Assembly (NCBI RefSeq): GCF_900109525.1
Contig: NZ_FOAN01000017.1
Coordinates: 1 to 58,327, forward strand
Reading direction: 5' to 3'
Source of the DNA: Allobosea lupini
Lineage (GTDB): Bacteria; Pseudomonadota; Alphaproteobacteria; Rhizobiales; Beijerinckiaceae
Length of the DNA stretch: 58,327 nucleotides
The position numbers and the translations under genes were made by a program. Under the pieces are notes generated by a model. It saw nothing but the letters and a program-made list of their open reading frames with translations. It searched no databases and was not told the origin of the DNA. Shown here in pieces: positions 1 to 9,900 of the stretch (its first letter is position 1; each line of letters opens with the position of its first letter).

Positions 1-1716
1 CTCCATCTCGCGCACCGCCCATTTCAGCGCGACCACCGCCTTCTTCGGGTCGGTGACGACGGGGGTGAGCAGATGCGGGATGCCGTCATAGACGGAAAGC
101 TCGAGCATCTTGGGATCGACCATGATCAGCCGGCACTCCTCCGGCTTCAGCCGGTAGAGGATCGACAGGATCATGGTGTTGATCGCCACCGACTTGCCCG
201 AGCCGGTGGTGCCGGCGACGAGCAGATGCGGCATGCGAGCAAGGTCCGCGATCACCGGCTCGCCGCCGATGGTCTTGCCGAGGCAGAGCGCGAGCTTGTG
301 CTTGGTGCCCTCGAAATCCTGGGAGGCCAGCAGTTCGCGCAGGAAGACGGTCTCGCGCTTGGCGTTGGGCAGTTCGATGCCGATCGCGTTCTTGCCCTGC
401 ACCACCGCCACGCGCGCCGACACCGCACTCATCGAGCGCGCGATGTCGTCCGCCAGCGAAATCACCCGCGACGACTTCGTCCCAGGCGCAGGCTCGAGCT
501 CGTACAAGGTCACGACCGGGCCGGGGCGAACCTGGCTGATCTCGCCGCGCACGCCAAAATCCTCGAGCACGCCTTCCAGCAAGGTGGCGTTCTGCTCCAG
601 CGCGTCAGTCGAGATGGTGTTGGCCGGGATCTTCTTCGGTTCGGCGAGATAGGTCAGCGGCGGCAGCTCGAAACCTTCGCGATCGAGCAGCGAGGGCTGG
701 GCTTCGCGCGACAGGCGCTTGCCGGGCTTGGGCGCGCGCACCGGCGCGGCGACGCGCGGCGCATTGAGATCGCGCACGTCCTGCGCCTCGAAGGGCTCGT
801 CATCGTCGTCGTAGGCCGGCCGGGCGCTTGGCGCTGCCTTGGCAGCAGCCGGGCGCACGAGCTCGGGGGCGACGACAGGGGACCGGTAGGCCTCCGGATC
901 GCCGGTGAGGTTCGGCTCGCGGCGGACCCGTCCGGTCTGGGCCGGAACGGGCATCGCGCCCGCGCTAGCGGAAGCCGCCTGCGGCGGGCGCGGCAGGCGG
1001 CGCAGGATCGCGGCCTTCAGCGCCATGGCGCCATGGGCGACCCAGCCGATCAGGATGACCGAGAACCCCGGTTCGTCGTCGCGACGCTCCTCGCCATCGG
1101 CGAAGGGCGCATCGTCGTCCTGGTCGAGTTCGGGATCCTCGTCGGTGACGAAGCCGAAGCCGGCGGCGGCGGTGACGGAGAGGATGGCGATGCCGGCGAA
1201 GACGAAGGCGACGAGGCCGCCGAGCGCGGTGCCGCCGAGGCCGACGATGTTGCGGGTGCCCTGCAGCAGCGCGTCGCCGATCACGCCGCCCATCCCGGTC
1301 GGCAGAGGCCAGCGCGGCGTCGCCGGCAGGGCGCTCGCCACCGCCGCGCTCGAGACGATGCCGACAACCCAGAGCACGAGCTTGAGGGCGCTGCGATCGA
1401 AGAGGTGGAAGCGAATCAGCCGGAGCGACCAGAGCAGCGGCGGCAGCAGCAATGCGACGACGCCAAGGCCCAGCAGCTGCATGGCGAGATCGGCGATCAT
1501 CGCGCCAGGCCGGCCGAGCAGGTTGTGTACAGTGCCGCGCGTGGCGTTGTTGAGGCTGGGATCGTCGACCGACCAGGTCGCGAGGGCGACGGCGACAGCC
1601 ACCATCAGCGCGAGCATCGCGATGCCGCCGATTTCTGCGGCGCGGCGCGACAGGAACTCGCGCACCGGATCGGGCAGGCGGTCGATCAGCGATGAGGAGC
1701 GTCGGATCGTGCGCAT
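1..1716 (-). CDS. ftsK: DNA translocase FtsK, N-terminal 572 residues (cut by window edge)
   Basis: Septum-anchored motor that pumps chromosome ends toward dif during division. The reading frame is open from an ATG at 1716 to base 1. Several hydrophobic segments lie in the first ~200 residues, followed by an acidic, Pro/Ala-rich linker and the start of the motor domain. The Walker A motif GTTGSGKS is at residues 502-509, preceded by the FtsK-typical KNAIGIELPN stretch and followed by VDPKMLEL. The missing C-terminus should hold Walker B and the gamma DNA-reading domain. It starts with MRTIRRSSSL; the 176 bases before the next gene leave room for divergent promoters. Identity is secure from the motor motifs. 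Confidence 0.95.
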   Translation of the reverse strand, partial: MRTIRRSSSLIDRLPDPVREFLSRRAAEIGGIAMLALMVAVAVALATWSVDDPSLNNATRGTVHNLLGRPGAMIADLAMQLLGLGVVALLLPPLLWSLRLIRFHLFDRSALKLVLWVVGIVSSAAVASALPATPRWPLPTGMGGVIGDALLQGTRNIVGLGGTALGGLVAFVFAGIAILSVTAAAGFGFVTDEDPELDQDDDAPFADGEERRDDEPGFSVILIGWVAHGAMALKAAILRRLPRPPQAASASAGAMPVPAQTGRVRREPNLTGDPEAYRSPVVAPELVRPAAAKAAPSARPAYDDDDEPFEAQDVRDLNAPRVAAPVRAPKPGKRLSREAQPSLLDREGFELPPLTYLAEPKKIPANTISTDALEQNATLLEGVLEDFGVRGEISQVRPGPVVTLYELEPAPGTKSSRVISLADDIARSMSAVSARVAVVQGKNAIGIELPNAKRETVFLRELLASQDFEGTKHKLALCLGKTIGGEPVIADLARMPHLLVAGTTGSGKSVAINTMILSILYRLKPEECRLIMVDPKMLELSVYDGIPHLLTPVVTDPKKAVVALKWAVREME

Positions 1717-1892
1717 CGGGCCGTGTCTGCGGGCATCAGGAAGGCGGCGAACGCCACCTGTCGAACCGGCAGGTTAGGAAGGTCCGGTTAAGGCCCGCTT
1801 AACCTTGCACTGCCGCCGCGGACTGTCAGGAGATCGAGGAACGATCGGCCTGGCCAGGGCATTTTTCAAACAGCAACCGCAAGGAGGGCACG

Positions 1893-2234
1893 ATGGGCAA
1901 TGGCGACGACAGGATCGCAAGAATTGCCCGGATCTGGCGCGGCCGCACCGTGCCGGACAAGGCCGATGCCTATGCTGCTTATCTGCTGGAGGTCGGCGTC
2001 AGGCCGCTGGCGAAGAAGGCGCTGGGTGCGCAGATGTTCCGCGAGGACCGCGAGACCGAGAGCGAGTTCGTGACGATCTCCTATTGGGAGAGCGTCGAGG
2101 CGATGTCGCGCTTCGCCGGGCCCGATCCGCGGAAGATCCATCACCTCGAACGCGATGCCGAATTCCTGATCGAATTGCCGGAGAAGGTTCAGGTGCTGGA
2201 GATCGTGCTGGACCGCGCGACGAGCCGCGACTGA
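1893..2234 (+). CDS. Small ABM-like (dimeric alpha/beta barrel) protein, 113 aa
   Basis: Function unknown. The protein begins with a beta strand (IARIARIWRGRTV), has a central strand with EFVTISYWES and ends with VLEIVLD. This layout resembles antibiotic-biosynthesis-monooxygenase (ABM)-like folds, which act as small dimeric enzymes or stress proteins. The start is set by a strong ribosome site, AAGGAGG, eight bases before ATG. It is divergent from ftsK and convergent with amtB. No catalytic residue can be assigned, so an enzymatic role is not claimed. Confidence 0.7.
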   Translation: MGNGDDRIARIARIWRGRTVPDKADAYAAYLLEVGVRPLAKKALGAQMFREDRETESEFVTISYWESVEAMSRFAGPDPRKIHHLERDAEFLIELPEKVQVLEIVLDRATSRD

Positions 2235-2245
2235 GCGGCCCAACG

Positions 2246-2272
2246 AAAAGCCCCGGCGGTCTCCCGCCGGGG
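2246..2272 (-). terminator. Rho-independent terminator of glnK-amtB
   Basis: Perfect 9-bp stem CCCCGGCGG / CCGCCGGGG (2251-2259 and 2264-2272) with a TCTC loop. On the minus strand it is followed by CTTTTCG, so it reads as a terminator for amtB, whose stop is 29 bases upstream. On the plus strand no T run follows, so it would be weaker for the ABM-like gene. Confidence 0.8.
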
Positions 2273-2301
2273 CGATGATTCCTGGGAGATGAACCCCTGG
2301 T

Positions 2302-3780
2302 TCAGTCGTGATAGGCGCGCTCGCCGTGCTCGGCGATGTCGAGGCCCTCGCGCTCCTGGTCGGCGGGGATACGCAGCCCGATGATCACGTCGACGACCTT
2401 GTAGAGGATTGCCGAGCCGACGCCGCTGAAGACGAGTGTGAACAACACCGCCTTGAGCTGGGCCATGAAGGCCGTGCCGAACTCGTAGGTCGCAGCGACC
2501 AGCTCACCAGGCTTGGTCGAATAGTCGGGGATGCCGGCGCCGCCGAGCGCCTGGTTGACCAGGATGCCCGTGGCCAGCGCGCCGATGATGCCGCCGACGC
2601 AGTGGATGCCGAAGACGTCGAGCGAGTCGTCGTAGCCGAGCGCGTTCTTCACGGTCGAGCAGAAGACGAAGCAGACCGCGCCGGCGACGAGGCCGAGGAC
2701 GATCGAGCCCATCGGGCCGGCGAAGCCCGCCGCGGGGGTGACGGCGACGAGGCCGGCGACCGCGCCCGAGACCATGCCGAGCATGGAGGGCTTGCCCTTG
2801 ACCGCCCATTCGACGAACAGCCAGGCCACCGCCGCCGCCGCAGTGGCGACGAAGGTGTTGATCATGGCGAGCGCCGCGGTGCCGTTGGCTTCGAGGTTGG
2901 AGCCGGCGTTGAAGCCGAACCAGCCGACCCAGAGGAGAGCGGCGCCGATCAGCGTCATGGTCAGCGAGTGCGGCGCCATCAGCTCCTTGCCGAAGCCGAT
3001 GCGCTTGCCGATCAGGATGCAGCCGACGAGGCCCGCGATACCGGCATTGATGTGCACGACGGTGCCGCCGGCGAAGTCGAGTGCGCCCCATTTGAACAGC
3101 ATGCCGGCATCGGCGTTGACCGCATCGAGCGCCGCCTGGGCTGCGGCCTTGCCGTCGGTGCCGGCATCAGCCAGCGCCTTGGCGGCGTTGCCGACGGCGT
3201 CGGGCCCGCCCCAGTACCAGACCATGTGGGCCATCGGGAAATAGATGAAGGTGACCCAGAGCACGGTGAAGAGCAGCAGCGCCGAGAACTTCATGCGCTC
3301 GGCGAAGGCGCCGACGATGAGGGCCGGCGTGATGCAGGCGAAGGTCATCTGGAAGGCGATGTAGACATATTCCGGGATGACGACGCCGTTGGAGAAGGTC
3401 GCAGCGGTCGAGTTGCCGTCGACGCCGCGCAGGAAGGCCTTGGAGAAGCCGCCGACGAAGTCGTTGAGGCCGCCGCCATTGGTGAAGGCGAGCGAATAGC
3501 CGAAGACGACCCACATCAGGCTGACGATGCAGACGATGGCGAAGACCTGGGTCAGCACCGAGAGCATGTTCTTGGAGCGGACGAGGCCGCCATAGAACAG
3601 GGCCAGGCCGGGCACGGTCATGAGCAGGACGAGGATCGTCGAGCTCATCATGAAGGCGACGTCGCCCTTGTTGGGCACTGGGGCGGGCGGCGCGGCCGGG
3701 GTTTGCGCCAGCGCGGCGCCGGCCATTGCGGCGAAGGCCAGCCCGACCAGCCCGGCCCGGTTAAGGGTCTTGGTGTTCAT
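2302..3780 (-). CDS. amtB: Ammonium transporter AmtB
   Basis: Inner-membrane ammonium channel of 492 residues. A Sec signal peptide (cleavage near ALAQ, residue 26) precedes about eleven hydrophobic segments. Family hallmarks visible are ALFYGGLVRSKN near residue 60, the pore histidine contexts AHMVWYWGG and GIHCVGGIIGA, and the DDSLDVFGIH signature. The C-terminal tail (DQEREGLDIAEHGERAY) matches the conserved Amt cytoplasmic tail that contacts GlnK. It lies 26 bases downstream of glnK in the classical glnK-amtB operon and ends in its own terminator. Confidence 0.97.
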   Translation of the reverse strand: MNTKTLNRAGLVGLAFAAMAGAALAQTPAAPPAPVPNKGDVAFMMSSTILVLLMTVPGLALFYGGLVRSKNMLSVLTQVFAIVCIVSLMWVVFGYSLAFTNGGGLNDFVGGFSKAFLRGVDGNSTAATFSNGVVIPEYVYIAFQMTFACITPALIVGAFAERMKFSALLLFTVLWVTFIYFPMAHMVWYWGGPDAVGNAAKALADAGTDGKAAAQAALDAVNADAGMLFKWGALDFAGGTVVHINAGIAGLVGCILIGKRIGFGKELMAPHSLTMTLIGAALLWVGWFGFNAGSNLEANGTAALAMINTFVATAAAAVAWLFVEWAVKGKPSMLGMVSGAVAGLVAVTPAAGFAGPMGSIVLGLVAGAVCFVFCSTVKNALGYDDSLDVFGIHCVGGIIGALATGILVNQALGGAGIPDYSTKPGELVAATYEFGTAFMAQLKAVLFTLVFSGVGSAILYKVVDVIIGLRIPADQEREGLDIAEHGERAYHD

Positions 3781-3806
3781 CGTAAAACTCCTGGGAAGGT
3801 CGGGGA

Positions 3807-4145
3807 TCAGAGGGCGTCGCCGTCGGTCTCGCCGGTGCGGATCCGCACGGCCTTCTCGATCGACGAGACGAAGATCTTGCCGTCGCCGATCTGGCCGGTG
3901 CGGGCGGCGGCGGTGATGGCTTCGATCACCTTGCCGACGAGGTCGTCGGTGACCGCGACCTCGATCTTGATCTTGGGCAGGAAGCTCACGGCATATTCGG
4001 CGCCGCGATAGATTTCGGTATGGCCCTTCTGGCGGCCATAGCCCTTCACTTCGGTCACGGTCAGCCCGTGCACGCCGATGGCGGTGAGCGCGTCGCGCAC
4101 CTCCTCCAGCTTGAACGGCTTGATGACGGCCATCACGATCTTCAT
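3807..4145 (-). CDS. glnK: Nitrogen regulatory PII protein GlnK
   Basis: PII signal protein of 112 residues, the normal family length. It senses 2-oxoglutarate and ATP/ADP and, when not uridylylated, plugs AmtB. The T-loop YRGAEYAVSFLPK carries the modified tyrosine Tyr51, and the C-terminal signatures GDGKIFV and IRTGE are intact. The start MKIVMAVIKP is the conserved PII N-terminus; longer in-frame extensions upstream do not fit the family. First gene of the glnK-amtB operon, with a sigma-54-like promoter about 100 bases upstream. GlnK rather than GlnB is inferred from linkage to amtB. Confidence 0.96.
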   Translation of the reverse strand: MKIVMAVIKPFKLEEVRDALTAIGVHGLTVTEVKGYGRQKGHTEIYRGAEYAVSFLPKIKIEVAVTDDLVGKVIEAITAAARTGQIGDGKIFVSSIEKAVRIRTGETDGDAL

Positions 4146-4244
4146 GGCTGGGTTGTCCCCCGCTTGTGCGCCGCCGGACCGCGATCCAAACGACGTCGTT
4201 GCGCCTCTCGCGCCCTTTCGAGCCAGGCGCGTCGGGGGATGCCT

Positions 4245-4260
4245 TTCAAGCCGCGTGCCA
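4245..4260 (-). promoter_or_regulatory. Sigma-54-type promoter candidate for glnK-amtB
   Basis: Minus strand reads TGGCACGCGGCTTGAA. The -24 element TGGCACG is perfect and the spacing to the -12 TTG is correct. The usual TTGC is TTGA here, so the -12 GC dinucleotide is imperfect. It lies about 100 bases before the glnK start codon. glnK-amtB operons are typically NtrC/sigma-54 controlled, which supports the call. I see no clear NtrC site nearby. Confidence 0.45.
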
Positions 4261-4379
4261 ACCGGTGGATGTGGCGCGCGAGCGGGCAATGCCGCGATTC
4301 CGCCATGATCCGGCGGGGTTCAGCGCATAAAGATGATCAATAATTAGGCAGATGCCGCGAAAGCAGGCGATAAGCGCAT

Positions 4380-5246
4380 TCAGGCGCGATCGGGCCGCGG
4401 TCGGATCAGGCCTTCCTGCGCGACCGAGGCGACGAGATTCCCGTCCCGATCGAAGATCAGCCCGCGCGAGAAGCCGCGCGCACCGGAGGCCGAAGGGCTG
4501 TCCTGCGCGTAGAGCAGCCAGTCGTCGGCCCGGAAGGGGCGGTGGAACCACATGGCATGGTCGAGGCTGGCGCTCTGGACGCGCCGGTCGAAGACGCTTG
4601 TGCCGTGAGCGATCAGGCTGGAATCAAGCAGCATCAGGTCGGAGGCATAGGCGAGCACGCTCTGGTGCAGCGCCGGCTCCTCGGGCAGTGTCTGGGACGC
4701 CCTGACCCAGACATTGAATTTCGGTTCCCGCGGCCCATCCGCCGCGTAGCGGCTCATCTCGACGGGGCGGATCTCGATCGGCCGCTCGCGCCGGTAATAG
4801 GCGCGCACCGCCTCGGGCATATGTGGCAGCACGTCGCGTTCCATGCCGTCGCGACCGGGAAGCTCCTCCGGCATCGGCACGGCAGGCATGGGCATCTGAT
4901 GGTCGTAGCCGGGTTCGGCGATCTGGAATGAGGCCGACATCGCGAAGATCGCCGCATCCTTCTGCAGCGCCAGCACGCGCCGCGTCGAGAAGGAGCCGCC
5001 ATCTCGCAGGCGCTCGACCTCGTACACGATCGGAATCGCCGGATCGCCCGGCAACATGAAATAGGCGTGCAGCGAATGCGGCTGGCGCGCTTCGACGGTC
5101 TTGCAGGCGGCATAAAGCGCCTGGCCGATCACCTGGCCGCCAAAAACGCGGGTCCAGCCATTGTCGGGGCTGCGACCCTGGAACCGGTTGTGTCCGAGCG
5201 GTTCGAGATCGAAGATCGAGAGCAGGGTGTTGGCGGCTGATGTCAT
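4380..5246 (-). CDS. tesB: Acyl-CoA thioesterase II (TesB)
   Basis: Hydrolyses medium and long acyl-CoA esters in the cytoplasm. It has 288 residues, the usual TesB length, as two hot-dog folds. Typical blocks visible are GWTRVFGGQVIGQALYAA near residue 30, SLHAYFMLPGDP near residue 58, and SLDHAMWFHRPFR with the conserved Asp in the C-terminal half, followed by FDRDGNLVASVAQEGLIR at the end. The start MTSAANTLLS fits the family; the frame stays open 17 codons further upstream but with no family match. Divergent from the flavin hydroxylase gene. Confidence 0.93.
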   Translation of the reverse strand: MTSAANTLLSIFDLEPLGHNRFQGRSPDNGWTRVFGGQVIGQALYAACKTVEARQPHSLHAYFMLPGDPAIPIVYEVERLRDGGSFSTRRVLALQKDAAIFAMSASFQIAEPGYDHQMPMPAVPMPEELPGRDGMERDVLPHMPEAVRAYYRRERPIEIRPVEMSRYAADGPREPKFNVWVRASQTLPEEPALHQSVLAYASDLMLLDSSLIAHGTSVFDRRVQSASLDHAMWFHRPFRADDWLLYAQDSPSASGARGFSRGLIFDRDGNLVASVAQEGLIRPRPDRA

Positions 5247-5353
5247 CGGCAGGGACCGGGACGGCCCGGGCTTGCAGCCCCGGCCGGCTATGGGCAAGAC
5301 GAGACAGCATCAGCAACGAGCGACTCGGCCGCGTCAAGCGGCGCGATGCGAGG

Positions 5354-6610
5354 ATGGCGACAGTGCAGAGACCCGAGAATGCGAGCCAACGCATCGTCAT
5401 CGCCGGCGGCGGCGTCGCCGGGCTGACGCTGGCAGTGGCGCTGAAGCAGGCACTGGGCGAGAGCTTCGATGTGATCGTCGCCGATCCGACGCTGGCAGGC
5501 CCGCCGCGCGCCGACGATCGCGCCTATGCGGTCGCGGCGGCGGCCCGCAACATGCTGGAAGCGCTCGGCATCTGGCGTCTTGCGGAAGCCACCGCGACGG
5601 CGATGACCGAGATGATCATCACCGACAGCCGCACGCCCGATCTGGTGCGGCCGGTCTTCCTGACCTTCGACGGCGAGATCGAACCCGGCCAGCCCTTTGC
5701 CCATATGGTCGAGAACGGCGCGCTGATGGCGGCACTGCTTCAGGTCGCGCGCGCCAATGGCGTCGAATTGCGGCCCGAGAGCGTCCGTTCAGGCATGGAG
5801 AACGATGGTGCGATCGCCGTTGCCTTCGCCGGCGGCGAAAAGCTCGATGCAGCGCTGCTGATTGCTGCCGACGGCGCCCGCTCGAAATTGCGCGAGCAGG
5901 CCGGGATCGGCTGGGTCGGCTGGTCCTATCCGCAATCGGGTATCGTCGCGACAATCGGCCATGAGCGGCCGCATGACGGGCGGGCGGTGGAGCACTTCCT
6001 GCCGTCCGGGCCCTTCGCCATCCTGCCTTTGGCCGATGGTGGGAAACTCGGCCATCGCTCTTCGATCGTCTGGACGGAGCGCAGCGAGAACGTCCCGGCC
6101 TTGCTGGCGCTGGACGAGAGCGACCTCGTGCTCGAGGTCGAGCGCCGCTTCGGCCTGGAGCTCGGCGAGATCGCCCTGGAGAGCCGCCCGGGCGCCCATC
6201 CGCTTTCCTTCGGCGTGGCGCGCCGTTTCGTCGCGGACAGGCTGGCGCTGCTCGGTGACGCCGCCCACGTCATCCACCCGATCGCCGGCCAGGGACTCAA
6301 TCTCGGGCTGAAGGACGTCGCGGCGCTGGCCGAGGCGATCGTCGACGCGGCCCGGCTCGGCCTCGATGTCGGCGGCTCCGAGGTGCTCGAAGCCTATGAG
6401 AGGGGCCGGCGCTTCGACACCGTGGCGATGGGCGTGGTTACCGACGGGCTCAACCGGTTGTTCTCGAACGATTCGACCCCGTTACGATTGGCACGCGATC
6501 TCGGCCTCGGCCTGGTCGAGCGCATGCCGGGGCTGAAGCGCTTCTTCATTCGCGAGGCGGCCGGCTTGGCCGGGCCGACGCCGCGGCTGCTGAAGGGCGA
6601 GATGCTGTAG
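5354..6610 (+). CDS. FAD-dependent ubiquinone-biosynthesis-type hydroxylase (UbiH/UbiF/COQ6 family)
   Basis: Flavoprotein monooxygenase of 418 residues that would hydroxylate the ubiquinone ring precursor at the membrane surface. The dinucleotide fold GxGxxG is at Gly18-Gly23 (IVIAGGGVAGL). The family DG motif is LLIAADGARSK and the GD motif is LLGDAAHVIHPIAGQGLN, which is the UbiH-family signature. ATG 5354 is preferred over the upstream ATG at 5240, which would run into the divergent tesB start and add sequence unlike the family. Which ring position it modifies cannot be read from the sequence. Confidence 0.9.
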   Translation: MATVQRPENASQRIVIAGGGVAGLTLAVALKQALGESFDVIVADPTLAGPPRADDRAYAVAAAARNMLEALGIWRLAEATATAMTEMIITDSRTPDLVRPVFLTFDGEIEPGQPFAHMVENGALMAALLQVARANGVELRPESVRSGMENDGAIAVAFAGGEKLDAALLIAADGARSKLREQAGIGWVGWSYPQSGIVATIGHERPHDGRAVEHFLPSGPFAILPLADGGKLGHRSSIVWTERSENVPALLALDESDLVLEVERRFGLELGEIALESRPGAHPLSFGVARRFVADRLALLGDAAHVIHPIAGQGLNLGLKDVAALAEAIVDAARLGLDVGGSEVLEAYERGRRFDTVAMGVVTDGLNRLFSNDSTPLRLARDLGLGLVERMPGLKRFFIREAAGLAGPTPRLLKGEML

Positions 6611-6617
6611 AATCAGC

Positions 6618-6724
6618 CGTCATGCTCGGCTTGACCCGAGCATCTCAGGCCGGAAGGAGCTCCGGTCGGCAATACCTCGTGATGAGATTCTCGGGTCTGC
6701 GCTTCGCTTCGCCCGAGAATGACC
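6618..6724. repeat. Dispersed palindromic repeat, family A, copy 1
   Basis: About 107 bases made of two hairpins, ATGCTCGG-N6-CCGAGCAT and ATTCTCGG...CCGAGAAT, ending GTC/GAC at the edges. The same element recurs at 30551-30656 and, inverted, at 33218-33292. It sits between two convergent genes and may act as a 3'-end stabiliser, which is inference. Confidence 0.85.
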
Positions 6725-6739
6725 CGGGCACTACCGGCA

Positions 6740-6949
6740 TTACCCTTCCAGCTGGCGCGCCTCTTCCGGCAGCATGATCGGGATGCCGTCGCGGATCGGG
6801 TAGGCAAGCTTGGCGGCGCGGCTGATCAGTTCCTGGCGTGCAGCGTCGTATTCCAGCGTCGCCTTGGTGACCGGGCAGACGAGGATTTCCAGTAGCTTCG
6901 GGTCGATTCGCGTCACCGCCGGCACCGTGCCTTCCTCGTCCGTATCCAT
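6740..6949 (-). CDS. Trm112/UPF0434 (YcaR) family small protein
   Basis: Protein of 69 residues with the family core LLEILVCPVTKATLEYD and LAYPIRDGIPIMLPEEAR. Trm112 relatives are small scaffold or zinc-binding partners of methyltransferases; this copy keeps only one of the zinc cysteines, as is common in bacterial UPF0434. ATG 6949 is chosen because GGAG lies ten bases upstream; a GTG two codons earlier (6955) is possible. It follows gdhB after about 20 bases and is probably cotranscribed with it. Confidence 0.85.
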   Translation of the reverse strand: MDTDEEGTVPAVTRIDPKLLEILVCPVTKATLEYDAARQELISRAAKLAYPIRDGIPIMLPEEARQLEG

Positions 6950-6968
6950 CACCACCTGTCTCCAGACC

Positions 6969-9900
6969 TCATTTGCGGGGCAGATCGGCCAGCATGCCGG
7001 CCGCCACCATCAGCTTTGGCAGGGAGAGGCCCGACATGGCAATGGCCGAAACGGTGGCACGGGTGCGTTCGGCATCGGCGCCGCGCTCGGCCAGCCAGTC
7101 CTTCAGCGCGTCCGGGCCAGGCTTGCCGGTCGCGATCTCCTGCGTCAGCCCGGCATGGCCATCGGTCAGGGTCTCGACCGCGCGCTGGCGGGCGAGACGC
7201 TCGTAATCGTCGGTCGCCGGGACGGCTTCAGCAGCTGATCTCAGCGTCGAGAAGCCGAAGACCGAATCGGTCCCGAAATGAATCCGGGCGACCTCGACGA
7301 TGTCGCGCTTGGTCCGGCTGGCGATGTCGACGATGTCGGTCGCCTCGGCGAGCCAGGGCAGGCTGGCGACGCGGATCGCCAGCGCTTCCGGCACGCCTTC
7401 GGCCGTGAGTGCGGCGATGCGGGCATTGCGGGCCTGGGCGGCCGCCTCGGGCAGCAATTCGCCGAGTGCGCCCTCCAGCGCCGCGACGCCCTTGGCATAA
7501 TGCGCCACGGTCTGCTCGATCGCGCCGGGCTTGGCGACGCCGCGACGCAGGAACCAGCGCATCCGGTCGACGACCAGCTCCTGTGCGGCGGCATAGAGCC
7601 CGGTCTGCGTCTTGCCCGGCAGCTTGGCGTCGAGCGCGTCGATGGCGCCGTTCAGCGCGATCAGGTCGAAGGCATCGCGGGCTACGGCATAGGCCGCCGC
7701 GATCGCCGGCGCCTCGGCGCGGGTCTGGTCGGCCAGCATCGAGACGATGGCCGGGCCGCCGCGGTTGATGATGGCGTTGGCGAGCTGGGTCGCGACGATC
7801 TCGCGGCGCAGCCTGTGGCCGGCGATCTCCTTGGCATAGCCCTCGCGCAGAGGCTGCGGGAAATAGCGGACGAGCTCGCTCTTGAGATAGGGGTCGTCGG
7901 GGATCGCCGAGTCGAGCAGCGCGTCGTGCAGAGCGAGCTTGGCATAGGCGATGAGCACCGCGAGCTCCGGCCGGGTCAGGCCTTCGCCGCGCTTCTCGCG
8001 TTCGATCAGCACGGCATCCGAGGGCAGGTACTCGACGCCGCGATCGAGCCGGCCCTCCTCCTCCAGCCGAACCATCAGCCGGCGCAGATGCGGGCTTGCC
8101 TGGATTCCCTGCGCCTCGGTGAGGGAGAGTGCCAGGGTCTGCAGGTAGTTGTTGCGCAGGACGAGCAGGCCGACCTCGTCGGTCATCTCAGCCAGCAGGG
8201 CGTTGCGCTTCTTCTCGGGCAGGCGGCCATCGCGAACGGGGTCGGCCAGCGCGATCTTGATGTTGACCTCGACGTCGGAGGTGTTGACGCCGGCGGAGTT
8301 ATCGATCGCATCGGTGTTGAGGCGCACGCCGTTGCGGGCCGCCTCGATGCGACCACGCTGGGTCGCGCCGAGATTGGCGCCCTCGCCGATCACCTTGGTG
8401 CGCAGCTCCGAGCCGGTGACGCGGATCGCGTCATTGGCGCGGTCGCCGACCTGGGCATCGGTCTCGTCGCTGGCGCGGATATAGGTGCCGATGCCGCCGA
8501 ACCAGAGCAGGTCGACCGGCGCCTTCAGGATCGCGGTCATCAATTCGGCCGGCGTGGCCTGCGCCTTGTCGAAGCCGATGGCCTGCCGGACCTCGGGCGA
8601 GAGCGCGATGCTCTTGGCCTGGCGCGAGAAGATGCCGCCGCCCTTCGAGATCAGCGATTTGTCGTAGTCCTGCCAGGACGAGCGCGGCAGGGCGAAGATG
8701 CGCTGGCGTTCGGCGAGGCTCTTGGCCGAATCCGGATCGGGATCGAGGAAGATGTCGCGATGGTCGAAGGCGGCGATCAGCTTGATCGCCGGCGAGAGCA
8801 GCATGCCGTTGCCGAAGACGTCCCCGGACATGTCGCCGACGCCGGCCACGGTGAAGGGGGTCGTCTGGATGTCGACGTCGATCTCGCGGAAATGGCGCTT
8901 CACCGCTTCCCAGGCGCCGCGGGCGGTGATGCCCATACCCTTGTGGTCATAGCCCTGCGAGCCGCCCGAGGCGAAGGCGTCGCCGAGCCAGTGATGCTTC
9001 TCGGCCGAGAGCGCATTGGCGGTGTCGGAGAAGGTCGCCGTGCCCTTGTCGGCGGCGACGACGAGATAGGGATCGTCGCCGTCATGACGGACGGTGTCGG
9101 GCGGCGGCAGGATCTTCTCGCCGTCGAGATTGTCGGTGAGCTCGAGCAGGGTGCGAATGAAGATGCGGTAGCTCTCGGTGCCCTCGGCGAGCCAGGCGGC
9201 GCGATCGGAGGCCGGCGGCAATTGCTTGGGAACGAAGCCGCCCTTGGCGCCGACCGGGACGATGACAGCATTCTTGACCTGCTGGGCCTTGACCAGCCCG
9301 AGCACCTCCGTGCGGAAGTCCTGGGGCCGGTCCGACCAGCGCAGGCCACCGCGCGCGACCTTGCCGAAACGCATATGAATGCCCTCGACGCGCGGCGAAT
9401 AGACGAAGATCTCGTAGAGCGGCCGCGGCAGCGGCATGCCGTCGACCTGGCCGGAGGCGAGCTTGAACGAGATCGTGCCGCGCGGATGGCCGTCAGGCCC
9501 GATCTGGAAGAAGTTGGTGCGCAGCGTCGCGTCGATCAGGTTGACAAAGCGGCGCAGGATGCGGTCCTCGTCGAGGCTGGTGACGTCGGCGAGCGCGGCT
9601 TCGATGCGCTCGCGCTCGGCCTTCATCTGCTCGGCGCGCTTCTCGTCAGAGAGGTGCGGGTCGAACTTGGCGACGAAGAGCTTCACCAGCCCCGTGGCGA
9701 TGCCGGAATGGCGGGTCAGCGCGTCGGCGATGTAGCCCTGCGCATAGGGCGCGCCGACCTGGCGCAAATAGCGGCCGAGCGCCCGCAGCAGTGCAGCTTC
9801 TCGCCAGGCAAGGCCGGCGGCAAGGACGAGCTGGTCGAAGCGATCGGATTCGGTGAGGCCGCGGAACTGCGCCATCAGCGCCGCCTCGATCGTCGGATCG

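Noticed and set aside
73..1695. 540-codon plus-strand frame
   Set aside because: Opposite the FtsK N-terminus, which has clear membrane helices and a Walker A motif.
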